Origin: Haemophilus parainfluenzae
GTDB taxonomy: Bacteria; Pseudomonadota; Gammaproteobacteria; Enterobacterales; Pasteurellaceae
Direction of reading: 5' to 3'
Assembly (NCBI RefSeq): GCF_003252795.1
Contig: NZ_QEPQ01000001.1
Span: 455,820 to 519,819, forward strand
Length of the DNA stretch: 64,000 bases
Positions 37,301-49,411 of the stretch are shown here, piece by piece. The position numbers were made by a program, and so were the translations under genes. Position 1 is the first letter of the stretch; every line of letters starts with the position of its first letter. Under the pieces are notes generated by a model. The model saw only the letters and a program-made list of their open reading frames with translations. It did not search any database and had not been told where the DNA came from.

Positions 37301-37468
37301 ACCATGTCAAAAGAGATTTACGACGTATCATGGGGCAAAAAATTACAAGGTAAAGATCCGAATTATTGCCTTGCAACCGGTTATTCCTGCCGTAGCCAAG
37401 TGAAGCGATATGAAAAAGCTATCTTGAAACACCCTGTTCAAGCATTGCTTGAAGTGTTAAATAACTAA
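34391..37468 (+). CDS. ydiJ: FAD-linked oxidase with iron-sulfur domains (YdiJ)
   Basis: A large flavin and iron-sulfur oxidoreductase; E. coli YdiJ is reported to oxidise D-2-hydroxyglutarate. The 1025-residue protein has an N-terminal FAD-binding PCMH domain (PRGGGTGTNGQSI around 85-97), a C-terminal oxidase part of the FAD-linked family ending LNPGKIC, a 4Fe-4S segment (DTCLACKACASQCPI near 665) and CCG-type cysteine motifs (PHCTES, VGCCGMAGVFGHE). An in-frame GTG at 34379 is possible, but AGGTGAG at 34377-34383 is well spaced for the ATG at 34391 and the N terminus then matches E. coli. A single-gene unit convergent with valS. Confidence 0.92.
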   Translation: MLPRLSNVPQLNNMVSDYLSELQKQHFEGDIASNYADRLSLATDNSVYQQLPQAILFPKSVADVVRITKLANKEKYLHLTFTPRGGGTGTNGQSINNNIIVDLSRHMTSILELNIEERWVRVQAGVVKDQLNHFLKPHGLFFAPELSTSNRATLGGMINTDASGQGSLQYGKTSDHVLALRSVLMNGEILDTSAVKSNDVLENYPLSENGKALHQTIFQRCKEKRASIIQDLPQLNRFLTGYDLKNVFNKDESEFNLTRILTGSEGSLAFICEAKLNLLPIPKYRTLINVKYSSFDAALRNAPFMVKANALSVETVDSKVLNLAKQDIIWHSVKELLTEEEQNPILGLNIVEYAGNNQAKIDSQVTALCQQLDEKIAQGKDHIIGYQLCSDLPSIERIYAMRKKAVGLLGNAKGAAKPIPFVEDTCVPPEHLADYIAEFRALLDSHNLQYGMFGHVDAGVLHVRPALDLCDKEQVKLFKQISDEVAELTVKYGGLLWGEHGKGVRSHYGEKFFTPELWQELRYVKFLFDPNNRLNPGKICTPLNSDAELYSILSPMRADNDRQIPIQMRDEFKGAMNCNGNGLCFNFDEHSIMCPSMKVSKNRVFSPKGRAAMVREWLRLMANENVSPEQLDFHKTQVKLTALVERFRNSVQKWRGEYDFSNEVKAAMDTCLACKACASQCPIKIDVPSFRAKFFHFYHSRYLRPAKDHIVANLEVAAPYMAKQPALFNYFTKLKITQSLVEKTLGMTDLPLLSEPNLQQQLVEIGYQGKKLEELEGLSATEKANMLFIVQDPYTSYYDAKVVRDFVALTQKLGVEPIILPFKPNGKAMHIKGFLTRFSKTAKTQAEFLNRVAKLNVPLVGVDPAIVLSYRDEYKEALGDSRGDFHVLTAHEWLTNQLESNALQSAVKNIAKSDRTFEWHLFPHCTESTFMPNSPKEWQHIFAQFGQTLKVEKVGCCGMAGVFGHEVQNQTMSKEIYDVSWGKKLQGKDPNYCLATGYSCRSQVKRYEKAILKHPVQALLEVLNN

Positions 37469-37508
37469 AGTAGATTTTTCGACTTATAACAATATTGTAG
37501 AAAATAAA

Positions 37509-37539
37509 AAAGCGGCCAGATTTTAAATCTGACCGCTTT
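37509..37539. terminator. Terminator between ydiJ and valS
   Basis: AAAGCGGCCAGATTT and AAATCTGACCGCTTT form a 15-bp stem with one mismatch, flanked by A and T runs. Its arms resemble a decayed uptake signal (AAGCGGcc / ACCGCTTT). It serves convergent genes. Confidence 0.85.
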
Positions 37540-37552
37540 CTTTATTTAAAAA

Positions 37553-40417
37553 CTACAACGCTTCAATCGCTTTATACTGCTCTTGGATTTTTTCTAATCC
37601 TGATTGGTATTCCGCTTGTTTTTCGCGTTCTTTCGCAATCACCGCTTCAGGTGCTTTAGCCACAAAAGCTTCATTGCTGAGTTTATTCTCGATACGTTTA
37701 ACTTCATTTTGATATTTTTCAATCTCTTTGGTTAAACGGGCAAGCTCTGCTTCTTTATTGATAAAGCCTGCCATTGGTACGAGCAATTCTGCATTACCGA
37801 CGAGTTTTGCTACGGCAAGTGGTGCTGTTTCGTTTGCCGCTAACACTTGAACGTTGTCTAATTTCGCCATGGCTTTTAAAAGAGCGGTCTGTTTTTCAAG
37901 AATTTTTGCATTTTCTGCACTTAAATTACGGAATAACAGATCTAAGCCTTTGCTTGGTGCGATGTTGCTTTCTGCACGGATGTTACGTACCGCAACAATC
38001 ACTTCTTTTAACCACTCAATTTCAGCTTCTGCTTCTGGATCAAAGCCATTTTCTTCCACTTGTGGGAAAGGTTGTAACATAATACTGTCAGCAGTAATAC
38101 CCACAAATCCTTTCACTTTTTGCCAAATTTCTTCGGTAATAAATGGAATAAGCGGATGGGCTAAACGTAATAATTTTTCTAACACATGAACCAAAGTTTG
38201 GCTTGCCGCACGAATTTGTGCTGCATTGCCGTTTGCAAATACCGGTTTAGTTAATTCTAAATACCAGTCACAGAATTGGTTCCAGGTAAATTCATAAATC
38301 GCATTGGCACAAAGGTCAAAACGATATTGGCTTAATGAATTACGGAAAGTTTCCACGGTACGATTGAATTCTGATTGAATCCAACGATCCGCTAATGAAA
38401 ATTCGATCTCGCCTTCGCTTAAATCTAATTTTTCATTCGTAAGAACGAAACGGCTTGCATTCCATAATTTGTTACAGAAGTTACGATAACCCTCTAAACG
38501 TTTCATATCCCAGTTGATGTCACGACCGTTTGAAGCCAACGCGGCTAATGTGAAACGCAACGCATCTGTACCGTGAGCTGCAATACCTTCAGCAAATTCT
38601 TTGCGGGTTGCTTTAGCAATTTTCTCTGCTAACTGCGGTTGCATCATATTGCCGGTGCGTTTTTCAAGTAAATCTTCAAGGCTGATACCGTCAATCATAT
38701 CGATTGGATCAAGCACGTTGCCTTTTGATTTTGACATTTTTTGGCCTTGCTCATCACGGATTAAGCCCGTTACGTACACGGTTTTGAATGGCACTTGCGG
38801 TTTGCCGTTTTCATCTTTCACAAAGTGCATCGTAAACATAATCATACGAGCAACCCAGAAGAAGATGATGTCAAAGCCGGTGATTAACACATCCGTTGGG
38901 TGGAACATTTTGAGTTCTTTGGTTTGCTCTGGCCAGCCTAAAGTTGAGAATGTCCATAAACCTGATGAGAACCATGTGTCTAACACGTCTTCATCTTGTT
39001 TGAGTTCAACCGCAGAATCTAAGTTGTATTTTGACCGCACTTCTTCTTCGTTACGCGCGACATAAACATTGCCTTCTGCATCATACCACGCCGGAATACG
39101 GTGTCCCCACCAAAGTTGGCGAGAGATACACCAATCTTGAATATCGCGCATCCAAGAGAAGTAAAGGTTTTCGTATTGTTTCGGCACAAATTGGATTTCG
39201 CCGTCTTCCACTGCTTTAATTGCCACATCAGCAAGCGGTTTCACGCTCACATACCATTGGTCGGTTAACATCGGCTCAATCGGTACGCCACCACGGTCGC
39301 CATAAGGCACTTTCAAATCATGTGGTTTAATTTCGTCTAATAAACCTAGCGCTTCAAAATCTGCCACGATTTTCTTACGTGCAGCAAAACGCTCTAAGCC
39401 ACGATAATCAGCTGGGATAGTCGCTTCATAACCCGCAAGTGGTTTGCCGTCAGTACCGATAATTTCCGCTTCATCACGAATATCCGCATTTAAGGTTAAT
39501 ACGTTAACCATTGGCAAACTGTGGCGTTTACCCACTTCGTAGTCGTTGAAGTCGTGCGCAGGGGTAATTTTCACCACACCAGTACCGAACTCACGATCGA
39601 CATATTCATCGGCAATAATTGGAATTTCACGGTTTGCCAATGGCAGAACCACAGTTTTACCGATTAAAGATTGATAACGTTCATCTTCAGGATGCACTGC
39701 AACAGCCGTATCGCCCAACATGGTTTCTGGACGCGTGGTTGCCACCACTAAATAATCTTTACCATCTGCCGTTTTCGCACCGTTAGCTAACGGATAGCGG
39801 AAATGCCAAAGGGAACCTTTGCTCTCTTTATTTTCCACTTCTAAATCAGAAATCGCGGTGTGAAGTTTCGGATCCCAGTTTACTAAGCGTTTGCCACGGT
39901 AAATCAAGCCTTCTTCATGCAAGCGAACAAATACTTCTTTTACCGCGTTAGATAAACCATCGTCCATAGTGAAACGCTCACGTTCCCAGTCGATAGAGTT
40001 CCCTAAACGGCGCATTTGTTGGCTGATTGTGCCACCAGAATAGGCTTTCCAATCCCAGATTTTGTTGATGAACGCTTCACGACCATAATCATGGCGTGTT
40101 TTGCCTTCTTCAGCGGCAATTTTACGTTCAACCACCATTTGGGTTGCGATACCCGCGTGGTCTGTCCCCGCTTGCCATAAGGTGTTATGCCCTTCCATAC
40201 GGTTAAAACGGATTAAGGTATCCATTAAGGTTTGTTGGAAAGCGTGCCCCATGTGTAGGGAACCCGTTACATTCGGTGGCGGAATCGCAATGCAATAGCT
40301 CGGTGCGTTTTCATTTTCAGACGGTTTAAAATAACCGCTCTCTTCCCAATGTTGATAAAGGGCTTGTTCTACCGCAGACGGATTAAAACGGTCTGCCATT
40401 TCGAATTTTTGTGTCAT
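37553..40417 (-). CDS. valS: Valyl-tRNA synthetase
   Basis: A class I aminoacyl-tRNA synthetase that charges tRNA-Val and edits misactivated threonine. At 954 residues it matches E. coli ValS (951). The HIGH motif is seen as HMGH at 55-58 in [15 protein letters not shown], and the KMSKS motif as [11 protein letters not shown] near 555. A large CP1 editing domain lies between ([14 protein letters not shown]...). The C terminus is a coiled-coil arm ([28 protein letters not shown]) as usual for ValS. It follows a lipoprotein gene after 31 bp; holC, its usual neighbour, is 1.7 kb upstream. Confidence 0.98.
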   Translation of the reverse strand: MTQKFEMADRFNPSAVEQALYQHWEESGYFKPSENENAPSYCIAIPPPNVTGSLHMGHAFQQTLMDTLIRFNRMEGHNTLWQAGTDHAGIATQMVVERKIAAEEGKTRHDYGREAFINKIWDWKAYSGGTISQQMRRLGNSIDWERERFTMDDGLSNAVKEVFVRLHEEGLIYRGKRLVNWDPKLHTAISDLEVENKESKGSLWHFRYPLANGAKTADGKDYLVVATTRPETMLGDTAVAVHPEDERYQSLIGKTVVLPLANREIPIIADEYVDREFGTGVVKITPAHDFNDYEVGKRHSLPMVNVLTLNADIRDEAEIIGTDGKPLAGYEATIPADYRGLERFAARKKIVADFEALGLLDEIKPHDLKVPYGDRGGVPIEPMLTDQWYVSVKPLADVAIKAVEDGEIQFVPKQYENLYFSWMRDIQDWCISRQLWWGHRIPAWYDAEGNVYVARNEEEVRSKYNLDSAVELKQDEDVLDTWFSSGLWTFSTLGWPEQTKELKMFHPTDVLITGFDIIFFWVARMIMFTMHFVKDENGKPQVPFKTVYVTGLIRDEQGQKMSKSKGNVLDPIDMIDGISLEDLLEKRTGNMMQPQLAEKIAKATRKEFAEGIAAHGTDALRFTLAALASNGRDINWDMKRLEGYRNFCNKLWNASRFVLTNEKLDLSEGEIEFSLADRWIQSEFNRTVETFRNSLSQYRFDLCANAIYEFTWNQFCDWYLELTKPVFANGNAAQIRAASQTLVHVLEKLLRLAHPLIPFITEEIWQKVKGFVGITADSIMLQPFPQVEENGFDPEAEAEIEWLKEVIVAVRNIRAESNIAPSKGLDLLFRNLSAENAKILEKQTALLKAMAKLDNVQVLAANETAPLAVAKLVGNAELLVPMAGFINKEAELARLTKEIEKYQNEVKRIENKLSNEAFVAKAPEAVIAKEREKQAEYQSGLEKIQEQYKAIEAL

Positions 40418-40448
40418 TTATTTTCTCTTTAACTAACTTACAATCTAA

Positions 40449-41090
40449 CTACTCACATTCAGGAAGATCCCATTTTTTTGCGGGAATTTCATTCTTATAA
40501 CGAATAATAGTATCATTTTCGCTGAGTAATCCATCTAATGTATAATGTCTCTTTGTTGTTTCACTATAGGTATCCTTTTTATAAGTCCCATTTTTATCCG
40601 GCAAAAGATAGAAAATCTCATTAATATCCTCATCCATCTTTAAAATAGGTATAGGTTCATTAGCTATTCGTTGAAAATAATAATACCCTTTATTCTCAAT
40701 AATAAATTTAAAAGTTTGAGAGCTTATATTTGAATTATTAGATCTTCTTGTTAATTGCACATAAGATCCTGCTTTTACTCTACTTTCAGATAAATATTTT
40801 TCGGAGTCTTTAAATGGTGAATTATTAAATACCCCATTTTTAAAATCAGGTAGAAAAAGCTCACGTAAAACTAAAGCTCTTCGAGGGCCATCTTGTACTA
40901 AACATTGCTTAATATCATCTTTCTTATAAATAGTTATAAGATGGGTTGCGTAATTTTTTACACTTAATGTGCCATAGTCACTACCTTCATAATCTTTATA
41001 CTTCGGATATATCCCATCGAAACTAAGACATGCCGACAACGACTGAAGAATAGGAAGCAATAAAATGACTCTAATATATTTTATATACAC
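40449..41090 (-). CDS. Hypothetical lipoprotein
   Basis: A 213-residue protein that I do not recognise. The N terminus MYIKYIRVILLLPILQSLSAC ends in the lipobox LSAC, so it is predicted to be lipid-modified at Cys21. The start is GTG, with AGAGG upstream. The rest is a Lys/Asp/Tyr/Asn-rich soluble domain with one more pair of cysteines (KQCLVQDG, LPECE at the end). The DNA is visibly more AT-rich than in the neighbouring genes and has no uptake signal, both consistent with later acquisition. It lies 16 bp after yqfB and before valS. Confidence 0.7.
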   Translation of the reverse strand: MYIKYIRVILLLPILQSLSACLSFDGIYPKYKDYEGSDYGTLSVKNYATHLITIYKKDDIKQCLVQDGPRRALVLRELFLPDFKNGVFNNSPFKDSEKYLSESRVKAGSYVQLTRRSNNSNISSQTFKFIIENKGYYYFQRIANEPIPILKMDEDINEIFYLLPDKNGTYKKDTYSETTKRHYTLDGLLSENDTIIRYKNEIPAKKWDLPECE

Positions 41091-41106
41091 TGTTGGTTGC
41101 CTCTGA

Positions 41107-41412
41107 TTATTTTATCTTAAACTTGATTAATACGAACTTATCTTCACTAGGATAAATCTCACGAATCACATATTTCAACTCGTCCAGTCCCATATTCTCC
41201 TGCTTCGCATGCTGTTCCGTCAGTTCATCAAGAGTAATCGGTGACACACTTAACACTTCAATAGTGCAGAAATATTGATTATCTTCAAACCGTCCGACAC
41301 GCAAAATATCACCTGCTTTAAAATGGCTTTCGGATTTATCTCGAATAGTGATGGTTTTGCGCCCAGCGAGAATGTCAGCTTCAAAGCGTTGGTAAAAAGT
41401 GATGTCGTTCAT
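41107..41412 (-). CDS. yqfB: N4-acetylcytidine amidohydrolase, ASCH domain (YqfB)
   Basis: A 101-residue ASCH-fold protein close in pattern and length to E. coli YqfB (103), which hydrolyses N4-acetylcytidine to cytidine and acetate. The conserved block [20 protein letters not shown] and the following [19 protein letters not shown] contain the Lys and Thr residues assigned to catalysis in the E. coli enzyme, and the Glu in QFCTIEV-type strand is present ([10 protein letters not shown]). It lies between two lipoprotein genes; an uptake signal is at 41414-41422, directly before the start. Confidence 0.88.
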   Translation of the reverse strand: MNDITFYQRFEADILAGRKTITIRDKSESHFKAGDILRVGRFEDNQYFCTIEVLSVSPITLDELTEQHAKQENMGLDELKYVIREIYPSEDKFVLIKFKIK

Positions 41413-41447
41413 AAAGTGCGGTCACAAAAAATCTATTTTTTTATCTT

Positions 41448-41470
41448 GAGGGCGAATTGATCACGCCCTC
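41448..41470. repeat. Hairpin after the Lys/Glu-rich lipoprotein gene
   Basis: GAGGGCG and CGCCCTC form a 7-bp GC-rich stem around a 9-nt loop, 19 bp after the stop of the upstream gene. No immediate T-run follows, so termination would be weak. Confidence 0.5.
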
Positions 41471-41488
41471 ATATTGGTCAGGATGAGA

Positions 41489-42067
41489 TTATTCCTCAAT
41501 CCCTCTTAATTCATCTTTAATACGTTGAATTTCTAAGAATAAACGGTGTTCTTCTTGACGACAGAAACTATCACCACTTAAGTTTTTCGCGTCAGCAGAA
41601 CAACGAACTTGTTTATATTGCTTTTCTAGCACATTCAATACTGCTTTTTTCTGCTTGTGCTTAACACTTTCTTTCGATGCTTTTTCAGCAGTAATTACGC
41701 GTGGTTTCTGAGCAGTTTCCGCTTGTTGAGCGACAACCGTCTCTTTTTTCTCAGATACTTTTTCTGCCACATCATCCGCTTTCGTCTCTTTTTTAACTTC
41801 AGATTTCACTGTGTCAGGTTTTACATCGGCTTTGTTAGCGTCAGCTTTAACTTCTGTGCTTTCTGTTTTTTCAGCTTTTTCAGCAGATTGGGTTTCTGCG
41901 ACTAATTCTTTTGATTTTTCAACCGCACTTTCCACTTTTTCGGTTGATGTAGGTATTCTTACTGCTTTCTCAACTTGGGTTGAGGTGTTTTCTTTATTGT
42001 CACAAGCAGATAATAAGGTGCTTGCGCCAAGAATCAGGCTTAAAGCCACTTTAGCGTTTAAATTCAT
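41489..42067 (-). CDS. Hypothetical lipoprotein with Lys/Glu-rich linker
   Basis: A 192-residue protein. Signal peptide with lipobox: LILGASTLLSAC, predicted lipidation at Cys22. A long low-complexity part follows (about 30-130), rich in Lys, Glu, Val, Ala and Thr (ESAVEKSKELVAETQSAEKA), which should be extended or coiled. The C-terminal 55 residues form a more regular helical domain (KKAVLNVLEKQYKQVRC, CRQEEHRLFLEIQRIKDEL) with two cysteines. This layout is like envelope-spanning or peptidoglycan-contacting lipoproteins, but no family could be named. It lies 31 bp after holC on the same strand. Confidence 0.7.
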   Translation of the reverse strand: MNLNAKVALSLILGASTLLSACDNKENTSTQVEKAVRIPTSTEKVESAVEKSKELVAETQSAEKAEKTESTEVKADANKADVKPDTVKSEVKKETKADDVAEKVSEKKETVVAQQAETAQKPRVITAEKASKESVKHKQKKAVLNVLEKQYKQVRCSADAKNLSGDSFCRQEEHRLFLEIQRIKDELRGIEE

Positions 42068-42098
42068 GTTAATTTCCTAGGTTTTAAAGTTAAAAATA

Positions 42099-42530
42099 TT
42101 AAGTGTTTTCAGTAGAAAGCGTCCAACCTTGCGAGCGAAGGATTTTATAACGTTCACGTGCTTGAGCTTTTTGTGTTTCTTCTACCGGTACAAAATCAAT
42201 TAATTGTGTAAAGCTGTGGCTAAAATCCGGCACTTCCATTTGCAAATTGATCAGCAAATCTCGACGTTGGGCATTGCGTTTGCCTTTCCAACTAATCTCA
42301 ATTGGCGGTGCATATTGTGTTGCTTCGCCTGAAAGATTATGAGGGACAAACTCATTCGGCTCCCGTTGCCATAATGCTTCATCAATTAAAAATGCTTGCT
42401 CTTCTGTTTCGCAAGCGATTAACACTCGCTTGCCTAAACGCCACGCTTGAGCGGCAAGATCACAGGCAAGTTGCTCAACTGTTATCTTCTTTTCTGGGTT
42501 TAAGAGATAAAATTGTGCGTTTTTTGCCAT
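42099..42530 (-). CDS. holC: DNA polymerase III chi subunit
   Basis: HolC joins the clamp-loader to single-strand binding protein at the replication fork. At 143 residues it is close to E. coli HolC (147). The N terminus AKNAQFYLLNPEKKITVEQLACDLAAQAWRLGKRVLI and the segment FVPHNLSGE with PPIEISW fit the family. It is the first gene of the holC-lipoprotein-yqfB-lipoprotein-valS series. It is divergent from fumC across a 238-bp spacer. Confidence 0.93.
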   Translation of the reverse strand: MAKNAQFYLLNPEKKITVEQLACDLAAQAWRLGKRVLIACETEEQAFLIDEALWQREPNEFVPHNLSGEATQYAPPIEISWKGKRNAQRRDLLINLQMEVPDFSHSFTQLIDFVPVEETQKAQARERYKILRSQGWTLSTENT

Positions 42531-42653
42531 GATTGCGACTTCTCCATTTATCGTTTTGTAAACTGGCGGATTTTATCAAAAAAGCACTAAAAAATAAATC
42601 ATCAACAAGGTGATTAACGCAAATAGAAAAAACACGAAAATTTTTTACCGTAC

Positions 42654-42675
42654 TTTTATGATCTACATCACAAAA
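42654..42675 (+). promoter_or_regulatory. Candidate CRP site upstream of fumC
   Basis: TATGA-TCTACA-TCACA matches the CRP consensus TGTGA-N6-TCACA at nine of ten core positions. It is centred about 104 bp before the fumC ATG, in the spacer shared with holC. CRP control of fumarase fits with catabolic regulation. Confidence 0.5.
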
Positions 42676-42768
42676 GTAACTTTTAACCTTTATGTTACAT
42701 TCCATTCATAACTCGTAGGTGTTAGAATTTCGAAGATTTATTTTTATTTTCGATGATAGGAGTATCAC

Positions 42769-44163
42769 ATGGCATTTCGTATTGAAAAAGACACTATGGG
42801 CGAAGTTCAAGTTCCTGCAGATAAATACTGGGCAGCACAAACCGAACGTTCTCGCAACAACTTCAAAATTGGTCCGGCAGCTTCTATGCCGCACGAAATT
42901 ATTGAAGCGTTCGGTTATTTGAAAAAAGCCGCTGCTTTCGCAAACTGTGATTTAGGTGTATTACCTGCAGAGAAACGTGATTTGATCGCAACCGCCTGTG
43001 ATGAAATCCTTGCAGGGAAATTGGATGACCAATTCCCATTGGTCATTTGGCAAACTGGTTCAGGTACACAATCAAACATGAACGTGAACGAAGTGGTGGC
43101 AAACCGTGCTCACGTTTTACATGGTGGTAAATTAGGTGAAAAATCATTCATCCATCCAAATGATGACGTGAACAAATCCCAATCTTCAAATGACACTTTC
43201 CCAACTGCAATGCACATTGCGGCATACAAAAAAGTGGTTGAACACACCATTCCTTGTGTAGAACGTTTACAAAAAACGTTCGCTAAAAAATCAGCAGAAT
43301 TTAAAGATGTGGTAAAAATTGGCCGTACTCACTTAATGGATGCAACCCCATTAACATTAGGTCAAGAATTCTCTGCTTATGCAGCACAATTAGATTTCGG
43401 TTTACGTGCACTAAGAAACACCCTTCCACACTTAAGTCAATTAGCACTTGGTGGTACTGCAGTAGGTACTGGTTTAAACACACCAAAAGGCTATGATGTG
43501 AAAGTAGCAGATTACATTGCAAAATTCACTGGCTTACCATTTGTGACTGCAGAAAACAAATTTGAAGCGTTAGCAGCTCACGATGCGATTGTGGAAACTC
43601 ACGGTGCAATTAAACAATTAGCGATGAGCTTATTCAAAATTGCAAACGACATTCGTTTATTAGCGTCTGGCCCTCGTTCTGGTATCGGTGAAATCTTAAT
43701 TCCTGAAAATGAACCAGGTTCTTCAATCATGCCGGGTAAAGTGAACCCAACTCAATGTGAAGCATTAACCATGGTATGTGCACAAGTATTCGGTAACGAT
43801 ACCACTATCTCTTTCGTTGGCTCACAAGGTCACTTTCAATTAAACGTATTTAACCCTGTAATGGTGGCAAATTTCTTACAATCTGCACAATTATTAGGTG
43901 ATGCTTGCGTATCATTTGATGAACACTGCGCAACCGGTATTCAACCAAACTATCCTCGCATTAAACAACAATTGGAAAATTCATTGATGTTAGTAACCGC
44001 ACTTAATACACACATTGGTTACGAAAATGCAGCGAAAATTGCGAAAACTGCACACAAAAACGGTACAACCTTACGTGAAGAAGCGATTAACTTAGGCTTA
44101 GTTTCAGCCGAAGATTTCGACAAATGGGTTCGTCCAGAAGATATGGTGGGTAGCTTAAAATAA
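42769..44163 (+). CDS. fumC: Class II fumarase
   Basis: An iron-independent fumarase (fumarate to malate) of the citric acid cycle or its reductive branch. The 464-residue protein has the signature [15 protein letters not shown] near residue 320, [14 protein letters not shown] near 98-111, and the catalytic His region [10 protein letters not shown]. The ATG follows TAGGAGTATCAC. Its strict codon use suggests high expression. One uptake signal is read in frame at 43996-44004. A terminator follows. Confidence 0.98.
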   Translation: MAFRIEKDTMGEVQVPADKYWAAQTERSRNNFKIGPAASMPHEIIEAFGYLKKAAAFANCDLGVLPAEKRDLIATACDEILAGKLDDQFPLVIWQTGSGTQSNMNVNEVVANRAHVLHGGKLGEKSFIHPNDDVNKSQSSNDTFPTAMHIAAYKKVVEHTIPCVERLQKTFAKKSAEFKDVVKIGRTHLMDATPLTLGQEFSAYAAQLDFGLRALRNTLPHLSQLALGGTAVGTGLNTPKGYDVKVADYIAKFTGLPFVTAENKFEALAAHDAIVETHGAIKQLAMSLFKIANDIRLLASGPRSGIGEILIPENEPGSSIMPGKVNPTQCEALTMVCAQVFGNDTTISFVGSQGHFQLNVFNPVMVANFLQSAQLLGDACVSFDEHCATGIQPNYPRIKQQLENSLMLVTALNTHIGYENAAKIAKTAHKNGTTLREEAINLGLVSAEDFDKWVRPEDMVGSLK

Positions 44164-44185
44164 ACTCCCCCAATAATTTAATGTC

Positions 44186-44209
44186 AAAGGCAGGTATTCC
44201 TGCCTTTTT
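44186..44209 (+). terminator. fumC terminator
   Basis: AAAGGCAGG-tatt-CCTGCCTTTTTA, 22 bp after the fumC stop. Confidence 0.9.
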
Positions 44210-44262
44210 ATTTGTGTTTTTTTAGAGGGCTTTTTTGTTATAATCACGGCAATATTTTTGAT

Positions 44263-44877
44263 ATGAAAAAAACTATGAAACTGAAATTTATTATTGCTGC
44301 CATTTCAGCCTTATTTTCCACCGCACTTTTTGCCCAATGGCAACCTGTTGGCAACGCTGAATACACATGGGGGCCATTCCATGTTTACACTGTCGGCTTA
44401 TATTCTGAAACGGGGTCATATGAAAAGAATGAACGTCCGTTAATGTTTTCGATTAAATATGAGAAACCAGTTGAAGGGAAAAATTTCGCCATTGCTTTAA
44501 CTAAAGAAATGGAAGCCCAAAACTTAAGTAAAGACGACACTACTGCATGGCTGAAAAAAATGCAGGAAATCTTCCCTGATTTTTCACCAAGTGACATCTT
44601 AAATTTTGTTGCCTTAGCGGATAAAGGCTATTTTGTGTTAAATGACACCGTGTTAGATCACGAATTCGATCAAAAATTTACACAAGCGTTTATTGATGTG
44701 TGGCTTTCAGATAAAAGTAGTTTTATCAAATTACAACCGCAATTATTAGGTAAAGAAAAACCGGCTCACGATAGCAAAGAATTTCAACATCAACCGGCAA
44801 GCGAGCCTTTTGATGAAGAAAATACAATGCCGGAATTACCACCAAATTACGATTTTAAACAAGACGCAAAAGGATAA
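44263..44877 (+). CDS. Exported chalcone-isomerase-like protein
   Basis: A 204-residue protein with a signal peptide (KLKFIIAAISALFSTALFA, cleavage before QWQPVG). The mature part fits the bacterial chalcone-isomerase-like family (Chalcone_3 type): GNAEYTWGPFHVYTVGLYSE, PLMFSIKYEKPV and, later, FTQAFIDVWLSD and QLLGKE. Members are periplasmic and of unknown function; no isomerase activity should be assumed. A TATAAT at 44239-44244 predicts a very short leader before the ATG at 44263; the in-frame ATG at 44275 gives a cleaner signal peptide and is an alternative. The C-terminal 30 residues are Pro/Glu-rich and disordered. Confidence 0.75.
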   Translation: MKKTMKLKFIIAAISALFSTALFAQWQPVGNAEYTWGPFHVYTVGLYSETGSYEKNERPLMFSIKYEKPVEGKNFAIALTKEMEAQNLSKDDTTAWLKKMQEIFPDFSPSDILNFVALADKGYFVLNDTVLDHEFDQKFTQAFIDVWLSDKSSFIKLQPQLLGKEKPAHDSKEFQHQPASEPFDEENTMPELPPNYDFKQDAKG

Positions 44878-44882
44878 ACAAC

Positions 44883-44912
44883 AAGGGCAAACATGAATAG
44901 TTCGCCCTTTTC
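44883..44912. terminator. Terminator between the chalcone-like gene and rimK
   Basis: AAGGGC and GCCCTT arms around a 15-nt loop, followed by TTCTTTT on the plus strand; it separates convergent genes. Confidence 0.7.
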
Positions 44913-44914
44913 TT

Positions 44915-45814
44915 TTATTGTTTCACTTGCTGTTCTAAAAACAAGATCATCTGCAAGGCAATATCAATGCCACTGGTCTTCTCAATCATTTCTAAACCAG
45001 GACTAGCATTCACTTCGAGCACCAATAAACCTTCTTTTGAACGAATCAAATCAACACCTGCTACCACAAGTCCTAAAGCTTTAGTCGCACGAATGGCGAT
45101 GGATTTTTCATCTTCATTGAGTTTAACTTTTTCTGCTGTGCCACCACGGTGAAAATTCGCACGAAACTCGCCATTTTGCCCAATACGTTGCATCGTGGCG
45201 ACGACTTTATCGCCGATCACAAAACAGCGAATATCTGTCCCTTTTGCCTCTTCTACAAAATCTTGTAACAAGACAGGCACATTCGCATCTTTTAACGTTT
45301 CTAAAATACTGACCGCACTTTGTGGACGTTCGGCTAAAATCACGCCAATACCCTGTGAGCCTTTTAAGGTTTTAATAATCATTGGAGCAGTTGTTTGCTT
45401 AATGGCTTGTTTCGGCTCAACCTCACAACCCGATAAGACTGAAGTTGGAACAGCAATACCTTGCTCCAATAACATCTGCAAACTTCGCCATTTATCGCGA
45501 GCAGCTAAAAATGCCTGTTCTTTATTGAGGCAATAGACACCCTTTCCTTGTAAATGACGCAATACCGCACAACCCATTTGGGTACTTGTCGTCCCAAAGC
45601 GTGGTAGTACAGCATCATAATCGGGCAATAAATAGGGGTCACTTTCTACATTTTGTTGATAATACAAAGAAAAATGCGGTTGATTTTTGTCGAGTTTTAA
45701 AATGCAACGATTAGGATCCAAAATATCCATTTGATGCCCGCAACTTTCTGCTGCTTCTTTTAAACGCTGGCAGCTATAAAGGCGAGGCTCACGGCAAAGC
45801 ATCAATAATTTCAT
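44915..45814 (-). CDS. rimK: Ribosomal protein S6 glutamate ligase RimK
   Basis: An ATP-grasp ligase that adds glutamates to the C terminus of ribosomal protein S6. The length of 299 residues equals the E. coli protein (300). The ATP-grasp core is seen in [43 protein letters not shown], and the metal-binding [21 protein letters not shown]. The N-terminal domain begins [22 protein letters not shown]. It is divergent from grxA across 130 bp, a pairing also known in E. coli where grxA and rimK are neighbours. Confidence 0.94.
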   Translation of the reverse strand: MKLLMLCREPRLYSCQRLKEAAESCGHQMDILDPNRCILKLDKNQPHFSLYYQQNVESDPYLLPDYDAVLPRFGTTSTQMGCAVLRHLQGKGVYCLNKEQAFLAARDKWRSLQMLLEQGIAVPTSVLSGCEVEPKQAIKQTTAPMIIKTLKGSQGIGVILAERPQSAVSILETLKDANVPVLLQDFVEEAKGTDIRCFVIGDKVVATMQRIGQNGEFRANFHRGGTAEKVKLNEDEKSIAIRATKALGLVVAGVDLIRSKEGLLVLEVNASPGLEMIEKTSGIDIALQMILFLEQQVKQ

Positions 45815-45944
45815 TCAGTTATATCCTTAGGAAAAGAGGAGTTGATATATTACACCAATCACAATAATCCTGAAAAATGATTTCTGCTTTTGTGGAAATA
45901 GAGTAAAATCATTAAGAATTTTGTTTAAATAAAAGGAAAATTCT

Positions 45945-46208
45945 ATGTTCGTAGTTATTTTTGGTCGTCCAGGCTGCCCTTATTGTGTACGTGCAAAAAA
46001 CCTTGCTGAAAAATTAAAAGGTGAAGTAGCGGATTTCGATTATCGCTATGTAGATATTATCGCTGAAGGCATTTCTAAAGCAGATTTATCAAAATCTGTC
46101 GGTAAAGAAGTGGAAACTGTGCCACAAATCTTTATCGATGAAAGACCAATCGGCGGTTGCACTGATTTCGAAGCATTAATGAAAGAACAATTTAACGTTG
46201 TTGCTTAA
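45945..46208 (+). CDS. grxA: Glutaredoxin 1
   Basis: A dithiol glutaredoxin that reduces ribonucleotide reductase and other disulphides with glutathione. The 87-residue protein has the CPYC active site at 11-14 and the glutathione-binding segment TVPQIFIDERPIGGCTDFE. The length equals that of E. coli GrxA (85) within two residues. The ATG follows AAAGGAAAATTC. A paired-uptake-signal terminator follows. Confidence 0.96.
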   Translation: MFVVIFGRPGCPYCVRAKNLAEKLKGEVADFDYRYVDIIAEGISKADLSKSVGKEVETVPQIFIDERPIGGCTDFEALMKEQFNVVA

Positions 46209-46224
46209 TTTTTGCTAAAAACAT

Positions 46225-46256
46225 AAAAGTGCGGTTAATTTCAACCGCACTTTTTT
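46225..46256. terminator. Paired-uptake-signal terminator between grxA and lacZ
   Basis: AAGTGCGGT at 46227-46235 and ACCGCACTT at 46244-46252 form a tight stem with a run of six T on the plus strand. It serves convergent genes. Confidence 0.92.
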
Positions 46257-46264
46257 ATTTCATC

Positions 46265-49309
<3,045 letters not shown>

Positions 49310-49325
49310 TTAGACATATAAAAAA

Positions 49326-49344
49326 GGGCGCCTGAATGACGCCC
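49326..49344 (-). terminator. manA terminator overlapping the lacZ start region
   Basis: On the minus strand GGGCG-N9-CGCCC is followed by six T, 68 bp after the manA stop. The likely lacZ transcription start lies within its loop. Confidence 0.7.
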
Positions 49345-49350
49345 ACTATA
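49345..49350 (-). promoter_or_regulatory. Probable -10 element of lacZ
   Basis: TATAGT on the minus strand, 54 bp before the lacZ ATG; it predicts a start near 49338. No good -35 hexamer is visible 17 bp upstream, as expected for an activator-dependent promoter. Confidence 0.5.
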
Positions 49351-49386
49351 CCTAAAATCGTCGACTAATCTAGCGATAAGTTCGCA

Positions 49387-49408
49387 AATCGTGATACTTA
49401 TCACATTA
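49387..49408. promoter_or_regulatory. CRP site of the lacZ promoter
   Basis: CGTGA-TACTTA-TCACA is a nearly perfect CRP-N palindrome, centred about 60 bp before the predicted lacZ start, which is the class I distance used in the E. coli lac promoter. It begins directly after the manA stop codon. Confidence 0.75.
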
Positions 49409-49411
49409 ATT

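Noticed and set aside
40449..42067. holC-valS interval as a defence island or toxin-antitoxin pair
   Set aside because: Two genes encode lipoproteins and the third is a YqfB-type amidohydrolase; there is no nuclease, antitoxin or mobile element. ASCH domains have RNA-related roles, but the match to YqfB is close and specific.
44212..44262. GTG start giving 17 extra residues to the chalcone-like protein
   Set aside because: The extension would contain the TATAAT promoter element and bury the signal peptide.
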